DNA of 64,000 bases, taken from positions 24,539,385-24,603,384 of the forward strand of contig NC_088295.1 in NCBI RefSeq assembly GCF_032854445.1, in the 5' to 3' direction. Under the pieces are notes generated by a model that had not been told where the DNA came from, made no database searches, and was given only the letters and a program-made list of their open reading frames with translations. The DNA comes from Liolophura sinensis. Lineage: Eukaryota; Mollusca; Polyplacophora; Chitonida; Chitonidae. Position numbers and translations under genes: made by a program. Below, piece after piece: positions 36,201 through 49,160 of this stretch. How positions within the stretch are numbered: position 1 is the first letter of the stretch; each line of letters begins with the position of its first letter.

Positions 36201-37435
36201 CATGCTGAAGACACCAGACATATTATTCTGAATCTGAGCCAACCAGTCACGTTTCTTTGCTCTAACTTCTCAGTGCTAAGTGCCATGCAAGGCAGAAACA
36301 TCTTAAGTACCATTTTAAGTAGTTGGTATGACCTGGGTTTGATCCCTGAGCTCCTGAACTTGAGGGGGACTCTCTAACCATTAGGCCACCAAAGCATTCA
36401 CTCATCAAATATGTCAAGGCTGTCAGCTTTGAGTATCACCTATGACATGATCGATATTGTGCTTGTGATACATCAACATACGAAAAGATAAGGGACGCAA
36501 GTGTCTGCACACGTCACCATGTGGAGATGTATTTAATGGGAAATTTTTGTCTCAAATACCATTGCAACTCCATCAGTTTTTTAAAAGGACAACACTCTGA
36601 CGTTAGTTTGGGACCATTCTTGGCCAAACTAAATTTTACCAAGCCTAATGTCAAGCAATCTCGGACTATATGTTGCAATGTTGCTGTTTCATTAGCGGAA
36701 TAGCCATAGACAGCAGTAGCAGCCTTGAAATTTAAAGGCCACTGTCTGCGACTTGGCTGTTAATTTGATCACACCTGCTAAGCGAATTGGTTGAAACTGA
36801 ACGGGATTAGTGTGCTATACCCAGAAAGTGTGTTCTCAAATAGAGGCAAGTCACAGAAGTATTTCAAGTATTTAAGTATTTTCTATTTTCAGATGTTGTG
36901 AATTTTAAAGCTGAGGTTGCTGTGATGTGGAACAATGACATCACATCGTTGATAAACCAGCTTTGCACAATGACCATCTAAAAAAGGAAACATTGCCAAA
37001 CAAAAGAATCAACCTGTCTTTACAACTGTCCCAAGTGTTAACATTCAAATTAACATTCGGGAATTTTAAAGTTGAGGTTGACGTCACGTGCTATAGTGAC
37101 GTCAATTCTTTGAAAAATCAGCTTTTAGCAATGAGCATCTGGAAATGGGCTCATTCACAAACAAAAGGATCAACCTAGTCTCTACAGCTGCCTAGCATTC
37201 AATTACATTTTTCAATACGGAATGACTTTCCTTCGTTTAACGCATGTTTTTAACATTTTTTACATCCACAAACAAACTTTACTTTCAATCAGTTTAAACT
37301 CTAAATATCGTACCGATTTACAAAGCCTTCTGACCGTGCTTTAAATGCACGGAAATATTCTTTTTGTGCTGGAGGCACCCTTTCGGCAAACGCCGTCCAG
37401 TCGACCGCCGACTTCGCCAACCTTCGTGCTGCCAT
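33239..37435 (-). CDS. ATP5PD: ATP synthase subunit d, mitochondrial
   Basis: Subunit d is part of the peripheral stalk that holds the F1 head against rotation in mitochondrial ATP synthase. Five minus-strand exons join in phase: 37314-37435, 35390-35486, 35162-35239, 33702-33764, 33239-33394. They sum to 516 nt, 171 residues plus stop; human subunit d is 161. Family hallmarks are AVDWTAFAERVPP near the N-terminus, PAIDFAFYKRAL, LNIPYPKD, a charged helical segment (VKELQEEISQAKQV) and a C-terminal MTLEMYSYYFPENDLDPNKP...WPHTP, matching the usual MTIEDLNEAFPE...WPHQP. The extra C-terminal residues (EFQPANKKDLLM) extend past the vertebrate end. The exon 3 donor is GCT|GTAGGT; the alternative donor 4 bases later gives a stop. 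It shares a promoter with the KCTD5-like gene. Confidence 0.95.
33940..34135 (+). repeat. Interspersed repeat family C, copy 2
   Basis: Similar to 26680-26873. Shared landmarks are CATTTCTCTCTTAG, GGAAAAGTTAAGAT, AACCATATGAGGAAA, CTAAAATGAGCAGACCAGAC and a following TCTCAAAATTTAG. It lies in an ATP5PD intron, antisense to that gene. Confidence 0.65.
34655..34884 (-). repeat. SINE family A
   Basis: Complete on the minus strand: head GGGCCTCCGTGGCCAAGGGG, body GCTCATGCTGGTTTCCTCTC, tail CGGCGTGAAACACCAATCAA. It lies in an ATP5PD intron. Confidence 0.85.
36072..36393 (-). repeat. SINE family B
   Basis: The minus strand has the tRNA-like head GGTGGCCTAATGGTTAGAGA with B-box-like GGGATCAAACCCAGG, then a body (AGCACTGAGAAGTTAGAGCA) and a tail with CATATGGCTGAAAAAATTG. 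It lies in intron 1 of ATP5PD. Confidence 0.85.
36893..37198. repeat. Diverged tandem duplication, two copies of about 150 bp
   Basis: Copy 1 (about 36893-37040) and copy 2 (about 37060-37198) share GAATTTTAAAG(C/T)TGAGGTTG, then AATCAGCTTT-type sequence, CAATGA(C/G)CATCT, and AACAAAAG(A/G)ATCAACCT. Both hold an inverted repeat; in copy 2 it is TTGACGTCAC and GTGACGTCAA (about 37078-37105). It lies in ATP5PD intron 1, a few hundred bases from the shared promoter. Confidence 0.75.
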
Positions 37436-37639
37436 GACTTCTCTCAAGGTTGCAAAATGGCTAACTCAGTAGATCTCGCAAAGTCACGCAGGCTGAGGCA
37501 ACGAGAGTTATTACCGGAAGTCCATTGGCAGGTTCGCTGGGCAAAGTGAACAACGTTTCTGGACATTCTGCTCTCGGTACCATGAGATTTCTTTGACATT
37601 TCCGCGATCTTTGTTGCAATTCCCTTGTAAGGGACAAGC
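37436..37639. promoter_or_regulatory. Bidirectional promoter of ATP5PD and KCTD5-like gene
   Basis: Only 204 bp separate the two divergent start codons. The interval holds ACCGGAAGT (37513-37521), an ETS/GABP-type core, next to CCATTGG (37522-37528), which contains an inverted CCAAT box. AAAATGGC (37454-37461) is a YY1-like core. No TATA box is visible. This combination is typical of housekeeping and nuclear-encoded mitochondrial genes. The motifs are seen; their use is inferred. Confidence 0.75.
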
Positions 37640-40600
37640 ATGGCGACTGAGAAAATGGATGTTAACCATTCCAGTTGTCCAGATGGAGATGGGAAAGCCA
37701 AGAACAGCCAGTGGGTGAAATTAAATGTTGGCGGGACCCTTTTTATGACGACGAGGACGACGTTATGTCGAGATCCCAAGTCATTTCTCTACCGCTTGTG
37801 TCAGGAGGATCCAGATTTACACTCTGATAAGGTGACCAACCAGATGAAGCTAATTGGTGATAATGCATGGCGTGCCCTTCCTATGGTCACAAGTTCTCGA
37901 GTTGTCACTGTCACTAGTATCAGGCATGTCTAAGGATAGGCCTGCACAATAATGTTAACTACATGTAACATTGTACTTATACCGTGAACTATACTGTTTC
38001 TGCTGGGGAAATGGAAATCGTCAAAGACAAATGTTTCACGAAAGTTAGTAAAGTCTTTCAGGATTAGATATAGGCATAGAGTTCAAGGTATATAATGATA
38101 TTGTGGGCCTACACCAAGCCCTCCTTGGTGGCATGATCTGTTTATAAGCTGAGTCTGCATTTCAGGAATTTAAGTTCACGCAGATATGGACAAAACAGGA
38201 TGGAGGCTCTTGCAAACTAATGCAGCTAAAAAGCGAGATTTGACGGTATTTGCCAGACTGAACACACATCTTGCACACATGTCTGTTGGCGCAGCTAGCA
38301 GCTGTCGTAAAAACACTCCTTTTAGCCACATTAGTTTGTGAGAGCCCTGACCTTACCTCGTCTCAATCTGTGTGTCACTTGAGAGTTTGGCTTTTTTATC
38401 AGTATTTTGGTTTGTATGGCAACAGTTCAACAGTGAAAGTTACACTGCTTGAGGTAAAACTTTCATATTGGCATGCAGGTTTATGTTGAGTTGATCTAGG
38501 TTGGTATGTAAGCTGGGGCTATTTAAATCAAGTTTCTGGTTTCCGTGTTAAATAATTATTGGTTTATTGACCTGTTTGCAAATGAAGTTAAAGGTCTGAA
38601 GCACCAATTTGTCTTAAGTTTAACTCACCTCTATGGCCTGTCAAATTAGAGGACTGTCATAGATGTGATCTTCGGATATATTTGACGAGAGTCAAAGCTG
38701 TATGTGTATGTGTCTCTGTGGTGTTACAGGATGAGAATGGTGCTTATCTTATAGACAGAGATCCCACTTACTTTGGACCAGTGCTAAATTATCTACGTCA
38801 TGGTAAACTGGTCATCAACAAAGACTTGGCAGAGGAAGGTAAGTGAAGGAGCCAAACATCGATTTTCAGTTATTGTCATACTAAACAAGTAGATGCAGTT
38901 ATTTATTTATTTATTTGATTGGTGTTTTATGACTTACTCAAGAATAATTCAATTATACGGCGGCGGCCACCATTATGGTGGGTGGAAACCGAGCAGAGCC
39001 CAGGGGAAACCCACAACCATCCGCACGTTGCTGCAGATCTTTGCACGTACGAACTAGAAACTGTTAAAATTATCTCCACATACAGTACAGCCCAGATATA
39101 ACCTTACCAAAAAAAAAAGCGCAAGTGAAACACATGTTTTGTTGTTTTCATGTTCCCAGATCATCACTATTTTCACTATTGATTACTCAGTGCCATCTTC
39201 CAAAAATTCCGGATGAGCTCTGTGGCGTGTCAGCAGTGCAGGCTCTGGACCTCTTGCTCAACCCACCTAATCCAGTGACAGTTTACAGCAACTCCTTACG
39301 CATTTCTTGCGTGTAATTGCATTGGTTTATTTATTATTATTGACCAATGTTTATATTATTGGTACTAAGTTTCAGAATGCCTTCAACTTTCACAGTTGGG
39401 TATCATTTCCGCATGTGGCACGACATTAAACCTCAAGCACTCACTCGCTCACTCTCCGCATGTGTCCTGAAGCTTAATCCCAGTTTTTGTTCATTGATGG
39501 AAGAAATTGAAAGAGCCAGGTATAGTTTTTAGTAACTTCAGAATACAGACCTCCACTCTGGCCTACCTGCACTCGCCAGCAACACAAAGTTGCAATGTCA
39601 AACACTGGTCCTGTGAACCGATTTTACCGTGAATTGAGCATTGATTGCTGTTATCCTTGACAAGGGTACAGGACGTGCACAAGACAAGGACCTTCACTTA
39701 TATTATTATACAGTCGTTGATCAACGCTTTTATTAACTGGTGAATCTCACACTGCATAGTTCAGACATTCAAACAACAAGGCGCTGAGAAAACACAGTTT
39801 ATTGATGGCAGTCCCAAAGTAATCTCTGTTCAACATGTCTTGATGGCAGAACAGTTGGAAAAATGGCCGTGACTTTGTTTCATGTTATGGAAGTAGGATG
39901 TCAAGTTATTTTCTGGGCTGTACTGTGCGTGCACCTGTCATCTTTTACATCAAGGATGAAATTTGCCCTGCCCTTGAAAAACTGCCCTGGATATACCTTT
40001 TACTGTGATTCCAAGTATTCTGTATTCACAGTGTTGAACCTTTTACTTTTTATTTTTAGGTATCTTAGAAGAAGCAGAATTCTATAATATTACAGATTTA
40101 ATAAAACTAGCCAAGGAGAAAATTCAGGAAAGGGTAGCTAAACAAAACCAGGTATGTATTCAGTAAAGAATATGGCATTCCTTTGAACTTTATCAAGATA
40201 AGTGTACATGTACTTGTAACCACGTATGCTATTATGCTAGTATTTAATTGATTCTTCTCAAACGGTGGACCTCATTGCCATATGACTGAAAAGTAGTTAA
40301 GTACAACATAAGACCCCATCCATACATACATGCATACATACATACATACATACATACATACATACACATACATGTTTATTGCATTTAAAGCTGATGACAG
40401 CTTCGGTGGCCTAATGGTTAGAGCTTCCGCCTCAAAGTCAGGAGACACGGAGTCAAACCTGGGTCAGGTCATACAAGAGAGTTTTAAAATGGTATTTCTT
40501 GCTGCCTCACTTGTCGCTCAGCACTGAGAGATTAGAGCAGGGAAAGAGGTCTTGCTGGCCCGGAGTCAGTATGTGACTGACTGAGGTGCCCATAATGTTT

Positions 40601-43600
40601 AGCCACGAATTGTTAAACTGGGAGCGCTAAAAAAATTTTAGGGAGTGCATGGTCTTCAACCGAGCTTAGTGGTGGGAGTTCACCGAGCGGAGTGCAGGGA
40701 GCTCACAGGTTGGGATCAAGGGGCTGCTTAGGTCCCTGGAAGCTCTTGGTTTCTAGATTGTGTCAGTTGCCTTCGGGGTGAATATTTTTATTTTATTTCA
40801 TGGTCTCGTTAAAATCTAGCCTATCACCCTTGACATATTTATACATGCATATTAACTCTTGATACAGTATTCAGAGAAAATTAATGCGGTAAGCCACACC
40901 CAAAGTTTAACTGGGCTCCAAAACCCTTGAAAATCAAGAGACCAGCAGCTTGGAAATCAACTTTACAAGCAAACTTTTATTCTAAAGTCATCCCGATTCA
41001 TGCCGCTTCCAGTGTTTCATCGCTGTTTACGACTATTAGCCACCAAAACATTTTTACAAAAATGTCTTCACCCCCCTTTTCAAAGCTCTGTGTTGCAATC
41101 TTCCCATTTGTTTTGGATATGTTTGGGTTTTAATTGTCCTCTGTAGCCAGTCAGAACCGTTACCACTGCAGTAGATTTCAAACGGCCGTTACATTGTTGA
41201 ACACAGGTGACATTTCTGGCAATTTGTTGCAAGTTCACTCATTGGCCCATAGCAGAGACATGGCTAATTGGATGGCATGTATCATAGCAACATTCTCTGG
41301 AAGCCAGTGCATGTTGGTATCTACTTTTCTTTCACTTTTACTGGCATGCTGAAGATTGATCAAACTTAAGACGAATGAATTCCCACTTTGTTTACCCATC
41401 ACACCCTTATTTTTTCTCACTGCTGTTAAAATTTAGCTGGCCTGCCGGACTTTCTTATACAACTCCAGCCAGCCAATCAGAGTTTTTACTATTCACCGGC
41501 CATCCAGCCAGCTATTTCGACTAGTCAAGTTACATTCGATTAGATAACAGCTCTTTTACTAGTGGACAAGTTAAGTTCCAACCAATCAAAGACTGTATAA
41601 TATGGGATCAACCAAGTCCCCCGTGGAGCTGGTTCCTGCACCGTTGTTGTTGGTGACACTGATGTCAATCTTCTGTAAATTCCATGCTTGCCTACTTACT
41701 GCAAATTAAACTCTCTATTTGCCAACACAGTGAAGTAAAAGATGCACGGCTTGTTACAGGAATAGCTGAGCTGTGTATGAAATATTTAACCGTGTTTTCT
41801 CAGATCTGATCATGCAAATCACTGCTGCACAGTTCGCTAGCTAAATACTTTACCATCTGTGGTGTTTTTGGTGTGACACTTCAGTGGCGTTTAGCATGGA
41901 CTCGCCCTGCCACAAGAAGACAATACCTGTATACACTGGGTGCCACATTGTCGGTATAATGTGACTGGGTGCATGGCACTTCAGTGGCGTCAGCATAGAA
42001 TCTAATTTGCCACAAGCAGACACAGTATATGAACACACACCTAATGACTCATCATCGTCATATGACTGTAATATTGTAAAATAGAGCGTAAAACCCTAAG
42101 CATTCATACATACATGTACATGTATATTATGATCATAATTGTGTGTTTTCTGTTCCAGTCACATATGAAGAATGTTTACCGAGTTCTACAGTGCTCAGAA
42201 GAAGAGCTTACACAGATGGTTTCAACTATGTCAGATGGTTGGAAGTTCGAACAGGTATGTTTTTCGATTAACTTTATGTTTGATTTATGCTTTCAAATGT
42301 AGCCAATGTTTGTTTGAAAATTTAATACACACCAAAAGTAAAGCTTCCTTATTTCAGTTTGTGACTCAACAGCTGGCAAGGTTGTTGTCATAGTAAAGAT
42401 GTTTAAAGCCATTATGCGAAAATTGTGATAATACTAACAGGAAAAATTCTCATAGATGGAATCGATGTCACAAAACATTAGCTGTGTTTTATAGGAGAAA
42501 CATTCTCATTACACATCATGGTTCTGCCAGATATACTTTGGAAGAGTAATTAACTGTCATGGTAATCAGGTATAAAGTCCTCAAGAGTCCATCATTCTGC
42601 AATATCAGTTTTCTCTGGCATACGTGGAACGCAGTTTGGAAGTATTTATACTCACATTGTGTAGACAGTTTGCGTCGCCCACACTTGGCATTAATAGTGC
42701 TGCCATAGACCTTTGTACAAACAAGGTTATCTCCCTGTGGGAATGATGCACTTGCATAGCCAATACTGGGGATTCTGTACTCAGTTAGCACATGGAGTTT
42801 CACTGAGGACAATTATGCATCAGTATTAACAAGTTGAACATTGAGACTTGCTTTAGACAGTCATAAGTTGGTTTCATGGTAATGACCAAACCATTCCCTG
42901 ATAGCGTTTTGTATATATGCCTCTACAAGGGTGATGCATAGTTCACCATTTAAAAAGTCACAATACATATGTTTCTGGAGCATTCTTGTAATGTATTATG
43001 GAAAAAGGCAATGGTGTATGTATATTTTTAACATGAGTGGGTTGAGACTCCAGCCTCACTTCTACCACTAAACCTGTGCTATTTCTGAAGGCAAAAGACA
43101 CAATCCTAACAAACAAAGTGGAGTCATTCCAGCTTCTGGATGTCAATATCCAGCACTATAGGTGACGATTTTTGCTGTCAGATAATTAATGTAAAGAGGA
43201 AATCTTTCCTTCGTGGACGAATTTACTTCAGCATTAATTGGGATTCTAAAAATTTTCTCTTTTCAATGTTTTATTACTTTCTGTAATTTAGTGGCTTTGT
43301 AGATGATGAAAATGGATTGTGTGCTGCTGTTTGACATGCTTGAAGTAATGTTGACTGATTTATTATTTCAGCTGGTAAATATTGGGTCACAGTACAATTA
43401 TGGCAGCGAGGACCATGCAGAGTTCCTCTGTGTAGTATCGAAGGAATGCCCTAACATTGTGAATGGGCCTGATAATGAACCGACTGACCGAGCTAAGGTG
43501 AGAATAACCGCTCTTATTGTTGCTATATGAATAAATACTCTCCATGTTATATCTGCAGCTAGTCCATCCTTAAATTCTGTTGGAATTCTGTTGAACAGTT

Positions 43601-43810
43601 TGTTCCGGTAACATGGTAAAGTAGGATAAAGTATGCACATGTAATAAAGTTCATTGGACCTAACTTAAACAGTCACTTTGTCTGATAAATTAGATGTAAA
43701 CTTCAGATGTAAACATGTCAGAATGATAAATATATTTGAGACCTTACCTAGGTATTTTCCTTTTTCTCTCTCTTTTTTAGGTTTTGCAGCAGAAGGGGTC
43801 AAGAATGTGA
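37640..43810 (+). CDS. KCTD5: BTB/POZ domain protein KCTD5/KCTD2/KCTD17-like
   Basis: Proteins of this group form pentamers and act as substrate adaptors for CUL3 ubiquitin ligases; published targets include G-protein beta-gamma subunits. Six exons chain in phase: 37640-37831, 38730-38838, 40060-40151, 42159-42254, 43372-43497, 43781-43810, giving 645 nt and 214 residues plus stop (human KCTD5 has 234). The BTB/T1 domain starts at residue 25 (WVKLNVGGT) and contains [19 protein letters not shown] and [12 protein letters not shown]. The C-terminal half has the subgroup signature [45 protein letters not shown] and the final QQKGSRM. The last exon encodes only nine residues. It cannot be placed among KCTD2, 5 and 17, which are a vertebrate split. 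The start ATG follows GACAAGC and directly faces ATP5PD. Confidence 0.95.
38899..39050 (-). repeat. SINE family A, head lost
   Basis: Minus-strand tail (TAAATAAATAAATAACTGC side) and body (GGTTGTGGGTTTCCCCTGGG). The copy ends near the middle of the body. It lies in intron 2 of the KCTD5-like gene. Confidence 0.75.
40247..40378 (+). repeat. SINE family B tail with (CATA)n
   Basis: CATATGACTGAAAAGTAGTT and AAGTACAACATAAGACCCCA match the family B tail, followed by about 13 CATA units. It lies in intron 3 of the KCTD5-like gene. A shorter tail fragment of the same family (ACGACATTAAACCTCAAGCA, then CTCACTCGCTC) is at about 39420-39458. Confidence 0.7.
40401..40800 (+). repeat. SINE family B-type, tRNA-like head copy
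   Basis: The tRNA-like head CTTCGGTGGCCTAATGGTTA is followed by a B-box-like GAGTCAAACCTGGGTC and a body (CGCTCAGCACTGAGAGATTA) shared with 36072-36393 and 50166-50425. The 3' part is divergent, so the end is approximate. Confidence 0.7.
41858..42112 (+). repeat. SINE family B, 3' half with internal duplication
   Basis: The body segment with CACTTCAGTGGCGT and GCCACAAGAAGACA appears twice in tandem (about 41875-41925 and 41970-42025). The tail follows (CATATGACTGTAATATTG, then AAACCCTAAGCATTCATACA). It lies in intron 3 of the KCTD5-like gene. Confidence 0.65.
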
Positions 43811-46800
43811 CGATTAAAGTGAGCTTGTTTAGTAGGACAGATGCTGGCAGAGAAATTTGTAATGAGATTTATAGCAAAGCTCAATCTGATCATTAACAGA
43901 TCTTGTGTGGTCAGTCACTGTTATTCTGAAGAGTCTGGAGACTTGCTGAGATACGACAGGCTTTGTATGAAAAAGCAACATCTGTACACTTGATGAACTG
44001 TATATTGACTACATAGTTGGTAAAGCTGAGTGAGAGGTTAGATCACATGTACAAGTACTCTAGAATAACTTTGTAAATTATACTGATCGCAAGCTCGCCA
44101 TTTTGTCCCTAGAACATCTTTTTTTTGGGCATATCTAATGTGAGCTATATTTAAATGCACATCACATATGGTCTGTTGTTGGTAAGGTTGAGCTGAGCCA
44201 TTGAACCAGCTACACCTGAGTAATAGAACTTGAGGTGCAAGAGGAGGAGACAAGAAACCGTCTCTTCATTCTTAAGGAAGGGACATAGTGTGAGTTCTTG
44301 GAGGAGGACAACCAATAAGATGGAAGTATGTCAAATGACGTACAAATCTTGGCTGGAGCATGTGCATATCCCGTGGAATTGAGAAAGCTGTGTACACTGA
44401 TATTATTATACTCTATTCAGAACAAGACTTAAAAATATCCAGATCTCTATTTGCAGATAACCTGTTCTGTTGTTTGTGGACATGTTAAGTGGATGTAACT
44501 ACGCTATCTTGTCTACCGTATATGTCCATGTGTCAAGCTTTAGTCATGTGTCTGCCATGGTGTTTACCTGACATGTAAATGTTCCAGGTATGTTATGTAC
44601 CAAACTCTCAGAGAGACTGTGGTGTTTCACTGTCAAATTCCAGCAGAGATTCCTTGTTGTCAGTGACCTGTTTGTTGATCCATGACATGTACACTTGTAG
44701 GGACACGTAGGAGTGTTTTGTCTGAAATGCACTCAAGCAGACACATTTTACAGCATTCGACTGACTGACTGACAATGTCCAAGGGCACAAAAAGTGGTGC
44801 TTACTTGAAGAGCTGGATTTGATTTAATATGAACAGCCATGGATCTCAGAGTGTCTTTCATTCCATTATTATAAGTTTCTTTGTATTCGTGTTGCATATT
44901 TTACACTAAAGGGTTCCAAAAAGATGACACACTGACCGTGATTTCCGGTCATTACGAAACTAACAACCATTAACACCATTAAGAGTTGGATGCATAATAA
45001 AAATTTATTAAGCTCTCTCATGCATTTCAACACCTTCAGTATGCTCATACACAAGGAACTCAAAATGTTCCTTGTCCTGAAACTAAGTCACTTGGATACA
45101 AAATGTACATGTACAGCATATGCATATGGAGTGTAGACCAAATGATGGAAAATGATCCTACATGTATAATCTTCTACATGCATTTCTGTGACAGAAATCC
45201 TTTGTGTAGCTTTGATAGACGTTAGCAGACAGTTTAGCATGTGATATTCTAGTAGGCATTAATGATTAAGTACATGTACACTCAGAAGTGATGATAGGTG
45301 ATATAAATTTTCACAACATTAAAATAAGTTTCATAAAAGCTGCCTAATGATTGGGAATTTGACTTTAATTTATAAGTGAACTTTAAAGTTTCTAATTAAA
45401 TTTTGTAGAGAAACTGATGAGTAACTGTTTAATAAGAATGCTAGTTACTGGTACCTGGCATCTGGATCAGTGTACATAGGTTCACAGCAATCACCTTCAC
45501 ATGTCAAGACTTAATACATTGTATAAAATTAAATACAGCATTTCTAAACTTGTCTTGCTTGCAAAGATGTTTTTCCCGAATATAGGTTTAAACAGTGTTA
45601 GTTATATCCAGTATTTTCTCTTTGATGTGTACATATTCTGGTTTGATACATGTTTCTTTATGTGTTGTGTTGTATTGTATGTATATATGAGCATTTTCAT
45701 ATGCTAGCAGATGATGTATACTTGTACATGTATGTATTCACTGTTATGGATTACATGGTAGGCAGATGTTCTAGTATATGTTATCCATCAAAAGTAAGAC
45801 ATTATCTGTTTCTGTACAGACTATAGTGATTTTCATACTTGATGTGATGTAAGTGAAGCAGCATCAGTTATATAGATGCACAGAGTGGATGATGTTCAAG
45901 ACTAAATTGAGTGAAAAATGGACTGCTTTTCATGTGTGTGACATGCTACATAACTTCATAACACATGTTTGTCAATCAGAATGTCTCAATTCATTACCAT
46001 CAATGTTTTCTTGAAAATGCCATTGTTTTGGTTTGAAACCCAAATGCTGAATATTTATATGTGAGAAAAAGGAACATGCATATATGTAACAAGTGTGTAA
46101 GGAAATGAATATACGTATCTACTTGGTTATGTTTTCATTTGTTACTTGGCTATATTGTATGCTACTTCCAAGGTTCATAACCCCGATACATCCCAAATAG
46201 GTTCAGTCAATGTTATTCTCCAAGTACATATCTTTTCCCTATATAGACTAGACCTATGTGTACACTAGTTGTGAAGGTAAAGTGATATTCTACTTGCGAA
46301 ATTAATAGTTGTTCTTGATGAGTTGCAGATATTGTTTGTGCTATTTCACTAGTTCTGTATCAATATTGTATTTATTATGTTGGTATTATAGGGTGACTAC
46401 TGCAGTACTGATTTGTTAAACTATGAAATCGTCTTGTGTTTCACTTGCAATATTTGTAGTTTAAACTGCTTATATCATGGATATGTAGTAGTAGGTTGTG
46501 TTGTCTCCGTCCTTCCAGTAATATGAGTAAGCTATAGACAGGCTGTACTGATGAAAAAATCTGAGTCAATGTACACGAGATGTACAGGTAGTAAGAAAAT
46601 CCTGAATAACATGCACAAGTGTAGGACGTCAGAGATGTGGGTGTGCCTGTAAACCTTATTTTAGCCAGTGACATACATTAATTTTATGAAGCTTAAGCTG
46701 TTTATAGTTACATGCACGTAATTTTATTTTACATTGAAAACAACCGGGTTATCGGTACATGTATGGGCGCAGATTGAGTGACTTAACTGCATAATTAGAT

Positions 46801-49045
46801 GACTTCACAGAGTTTTCACAATAGAATGAATTTTCAGAACATGTCTGGGAGCTCTGTTTTTGATAGTTACAGATACTGTAGGGTACATCTCTTCTTGTTC
46901 TGTTCGTAGATAATGCACATCTACAATGAAAAGAAAAAATACCCTTTGAGTTTAATGTAGATGTATGGTATATGTGTAGAATAGTAATACATGTATGTGT
47001 TATGTGTCCATTTGACTGTGGATAGTGAGTTGTTAAAATTTGGGGAATTTGTTAAAATTGAGGAAATTTAAATAAGCATGACTGTAGGGTCTAATGTTTC
47101 AAAACTTAGATATTTTTGATTTAGGCATAATACACCATGTGCAAAAAGCGTCGTTTTCTTGTTCATGTGCATAGCTGTCCTACTCAATTTACATATTTAT
47201 TTGTTCTTTATCAAAGCTAGATGTAGTACTTGTCATTCCAAAAGAAGAAAAAAGTTGTTTTTTTTAAATAAGATTACGTATCTTTTATAGTCATCCCAAT
47301 AAGTAAGTGTGTCTGTAAGCATTGTTTCCATGTTGATGTTTGTCATCCATTGAACATCTGTAAACCATAACTTTGCCTAACCATACAAGTCATTTTAAAA
47401 ACATTTGTATTGACAATTATTTCAGGTGTATCGTTAGAGAATAGCTCAAATTACTGTCACCCAGAATATGCAAATATTGTTGGCACTGTCTGATGCTGCT
47501 GTGGATTTTCTTCATGGATCATACATGTTACATTGAGCCTATTTCAGGGTCTACATCTGTATCATGCTATCAGATTGTTGTGCCTGTCCTACTTAGCCTG
47601 TGCCTGTCCTACTTAGCATGTGCCTGTCCACATATTAGAATTAACTGGTACCAGTTACCAGGAACATCAACTTGCATTAAAGACAATCATTATCTTTTTG
47701 AGGTACACAAGCAAATCTTTTGCTTGTCGCAACAAACAATATTTTTAGCTGCATGTGTGGTCTTCCCAAGATACTGTAGGCCTAGAAGTAGTCCTAGTGA
47801 TATTATTCATACAGTCCTTCTGCTCGCATGTGAATGGTCTGGTACATGTATTTGATAGTCACCTTTGAAATGGTACCATAGCTCTGTGTAGGTTTTGTCA
47901 TAAATGGTCTGTACATGTATATGTTGTCATCTATATAGTATTCACTTTGTCATGGCATCTTCAACACACTACATACTCCATATCAGATCACCGTCTTGTA
48001 TAAGAAGTATATCATTACCCATGTCATGCAATCAACCAAAAATCTATAGACTATATGTGTATATGGTACAATGTATTTGTATTGCCTGTGAAAAAATTCC
48101 TGATCCTTAATCTAATCTACATGAATTGGCATTCTTAAAGGTTTACTATTCTTTGTACTAGTACAGTCAGTTGTATGTATATCAATGAATACAATTTCAA
48201 AACTATCTGCCCACCTGTCTTTTTAGCTTATACCTCTTACAAGGTTCTTTGTTATATTAAATGTTACGATAAGTACTATGAGATTATTGTCTTTTGTTTC
48301 ATTTTGTGTTTGTGTGCTTAATTGATAGGCCCCTATATGGTTGATTCTGCAAGCTGTAACATCATATGAACGGCATAATGTATATAGTGACGGACACACC
48401 AAGAATAACTTTTAGAATAGCAAGTATAGCTTTCTGTCTGTCAATCTGTCTGTAGAGACAATGGGCAAACACCCAGCAGCAGGAGTTTGATGTAATTTTA
48501 TTAATGTGAAGTGCTCCTTTCCAAGCTTGTATTATCATGACATCACACTGAGGTCATTTCAATTTATTTATTTTCGGTTTCCATGCTGACTAACTCTATA
48601 AAGATACATTGGACAGTGTGAGTTCAACTGAAGCCATACCCACATGATGTAGGATTATTGCAGTTCAAATTTGGTATAAGTTTCATGCCTACATATCATC
48701 AGTTCAGGGTAAACTATAGATGTTTTCCCACTTTATAATATCCATTTCTTTGCAGGCTGTGTTGTTCTCAAGTCCCCTGGTTTTCTACCACCTTTTTAGT
48801 TAACTGTAAAGGCCTAGACCTACCGATAGGCCTATTATCAGTATAAACTAAATAATTGATTTCAAATATTCTGTGCCTGTTAGAGTGCATGGGGCTCCTG
48901 ATGGGATTAAGTCTGCCACACTCACTTCTTCTTATACATCGAGAGAAGAAAATGGTTATTGATTATTGATAACTGAATAGATCTATATTTTGTTTTGGTA
49001 ATTTTAGCGGTATAATTTGATTTTCCATAATGAAAGTTATGATTG
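43811..49045 (+). other. 3' UTR / intergenic, no gene recognised
   Basis: About 5.2 kb between the KCTD5-like stop codon and the next repeat. It is AT-rich, with many short TACATGTA motifs and no convincing exon. An AATAAA near 44996 could end the KCTD5-like transcript, but I cannot fix its 3' end. Confidence 0.4.
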
Positions 49046-49160
49046 TAAGACCTCCGAGCTCAGCCAAGTTTCCGCCCGCCATAATTTTGGTCGCGGTGGT
49101 ATAGGTGAAATATTCATGAATGTGTCATAAAACACCAATGAAATAAATAAATAAATTATT
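49046..49160 (+). repeat. SINE family A, 3' fragment
   Basis: Starts in the body (GACCTCCGAGCTCAGCCAAG) and runs through the tail (TAAAACACCAATGAAATAAA). Confidence 0.8.
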
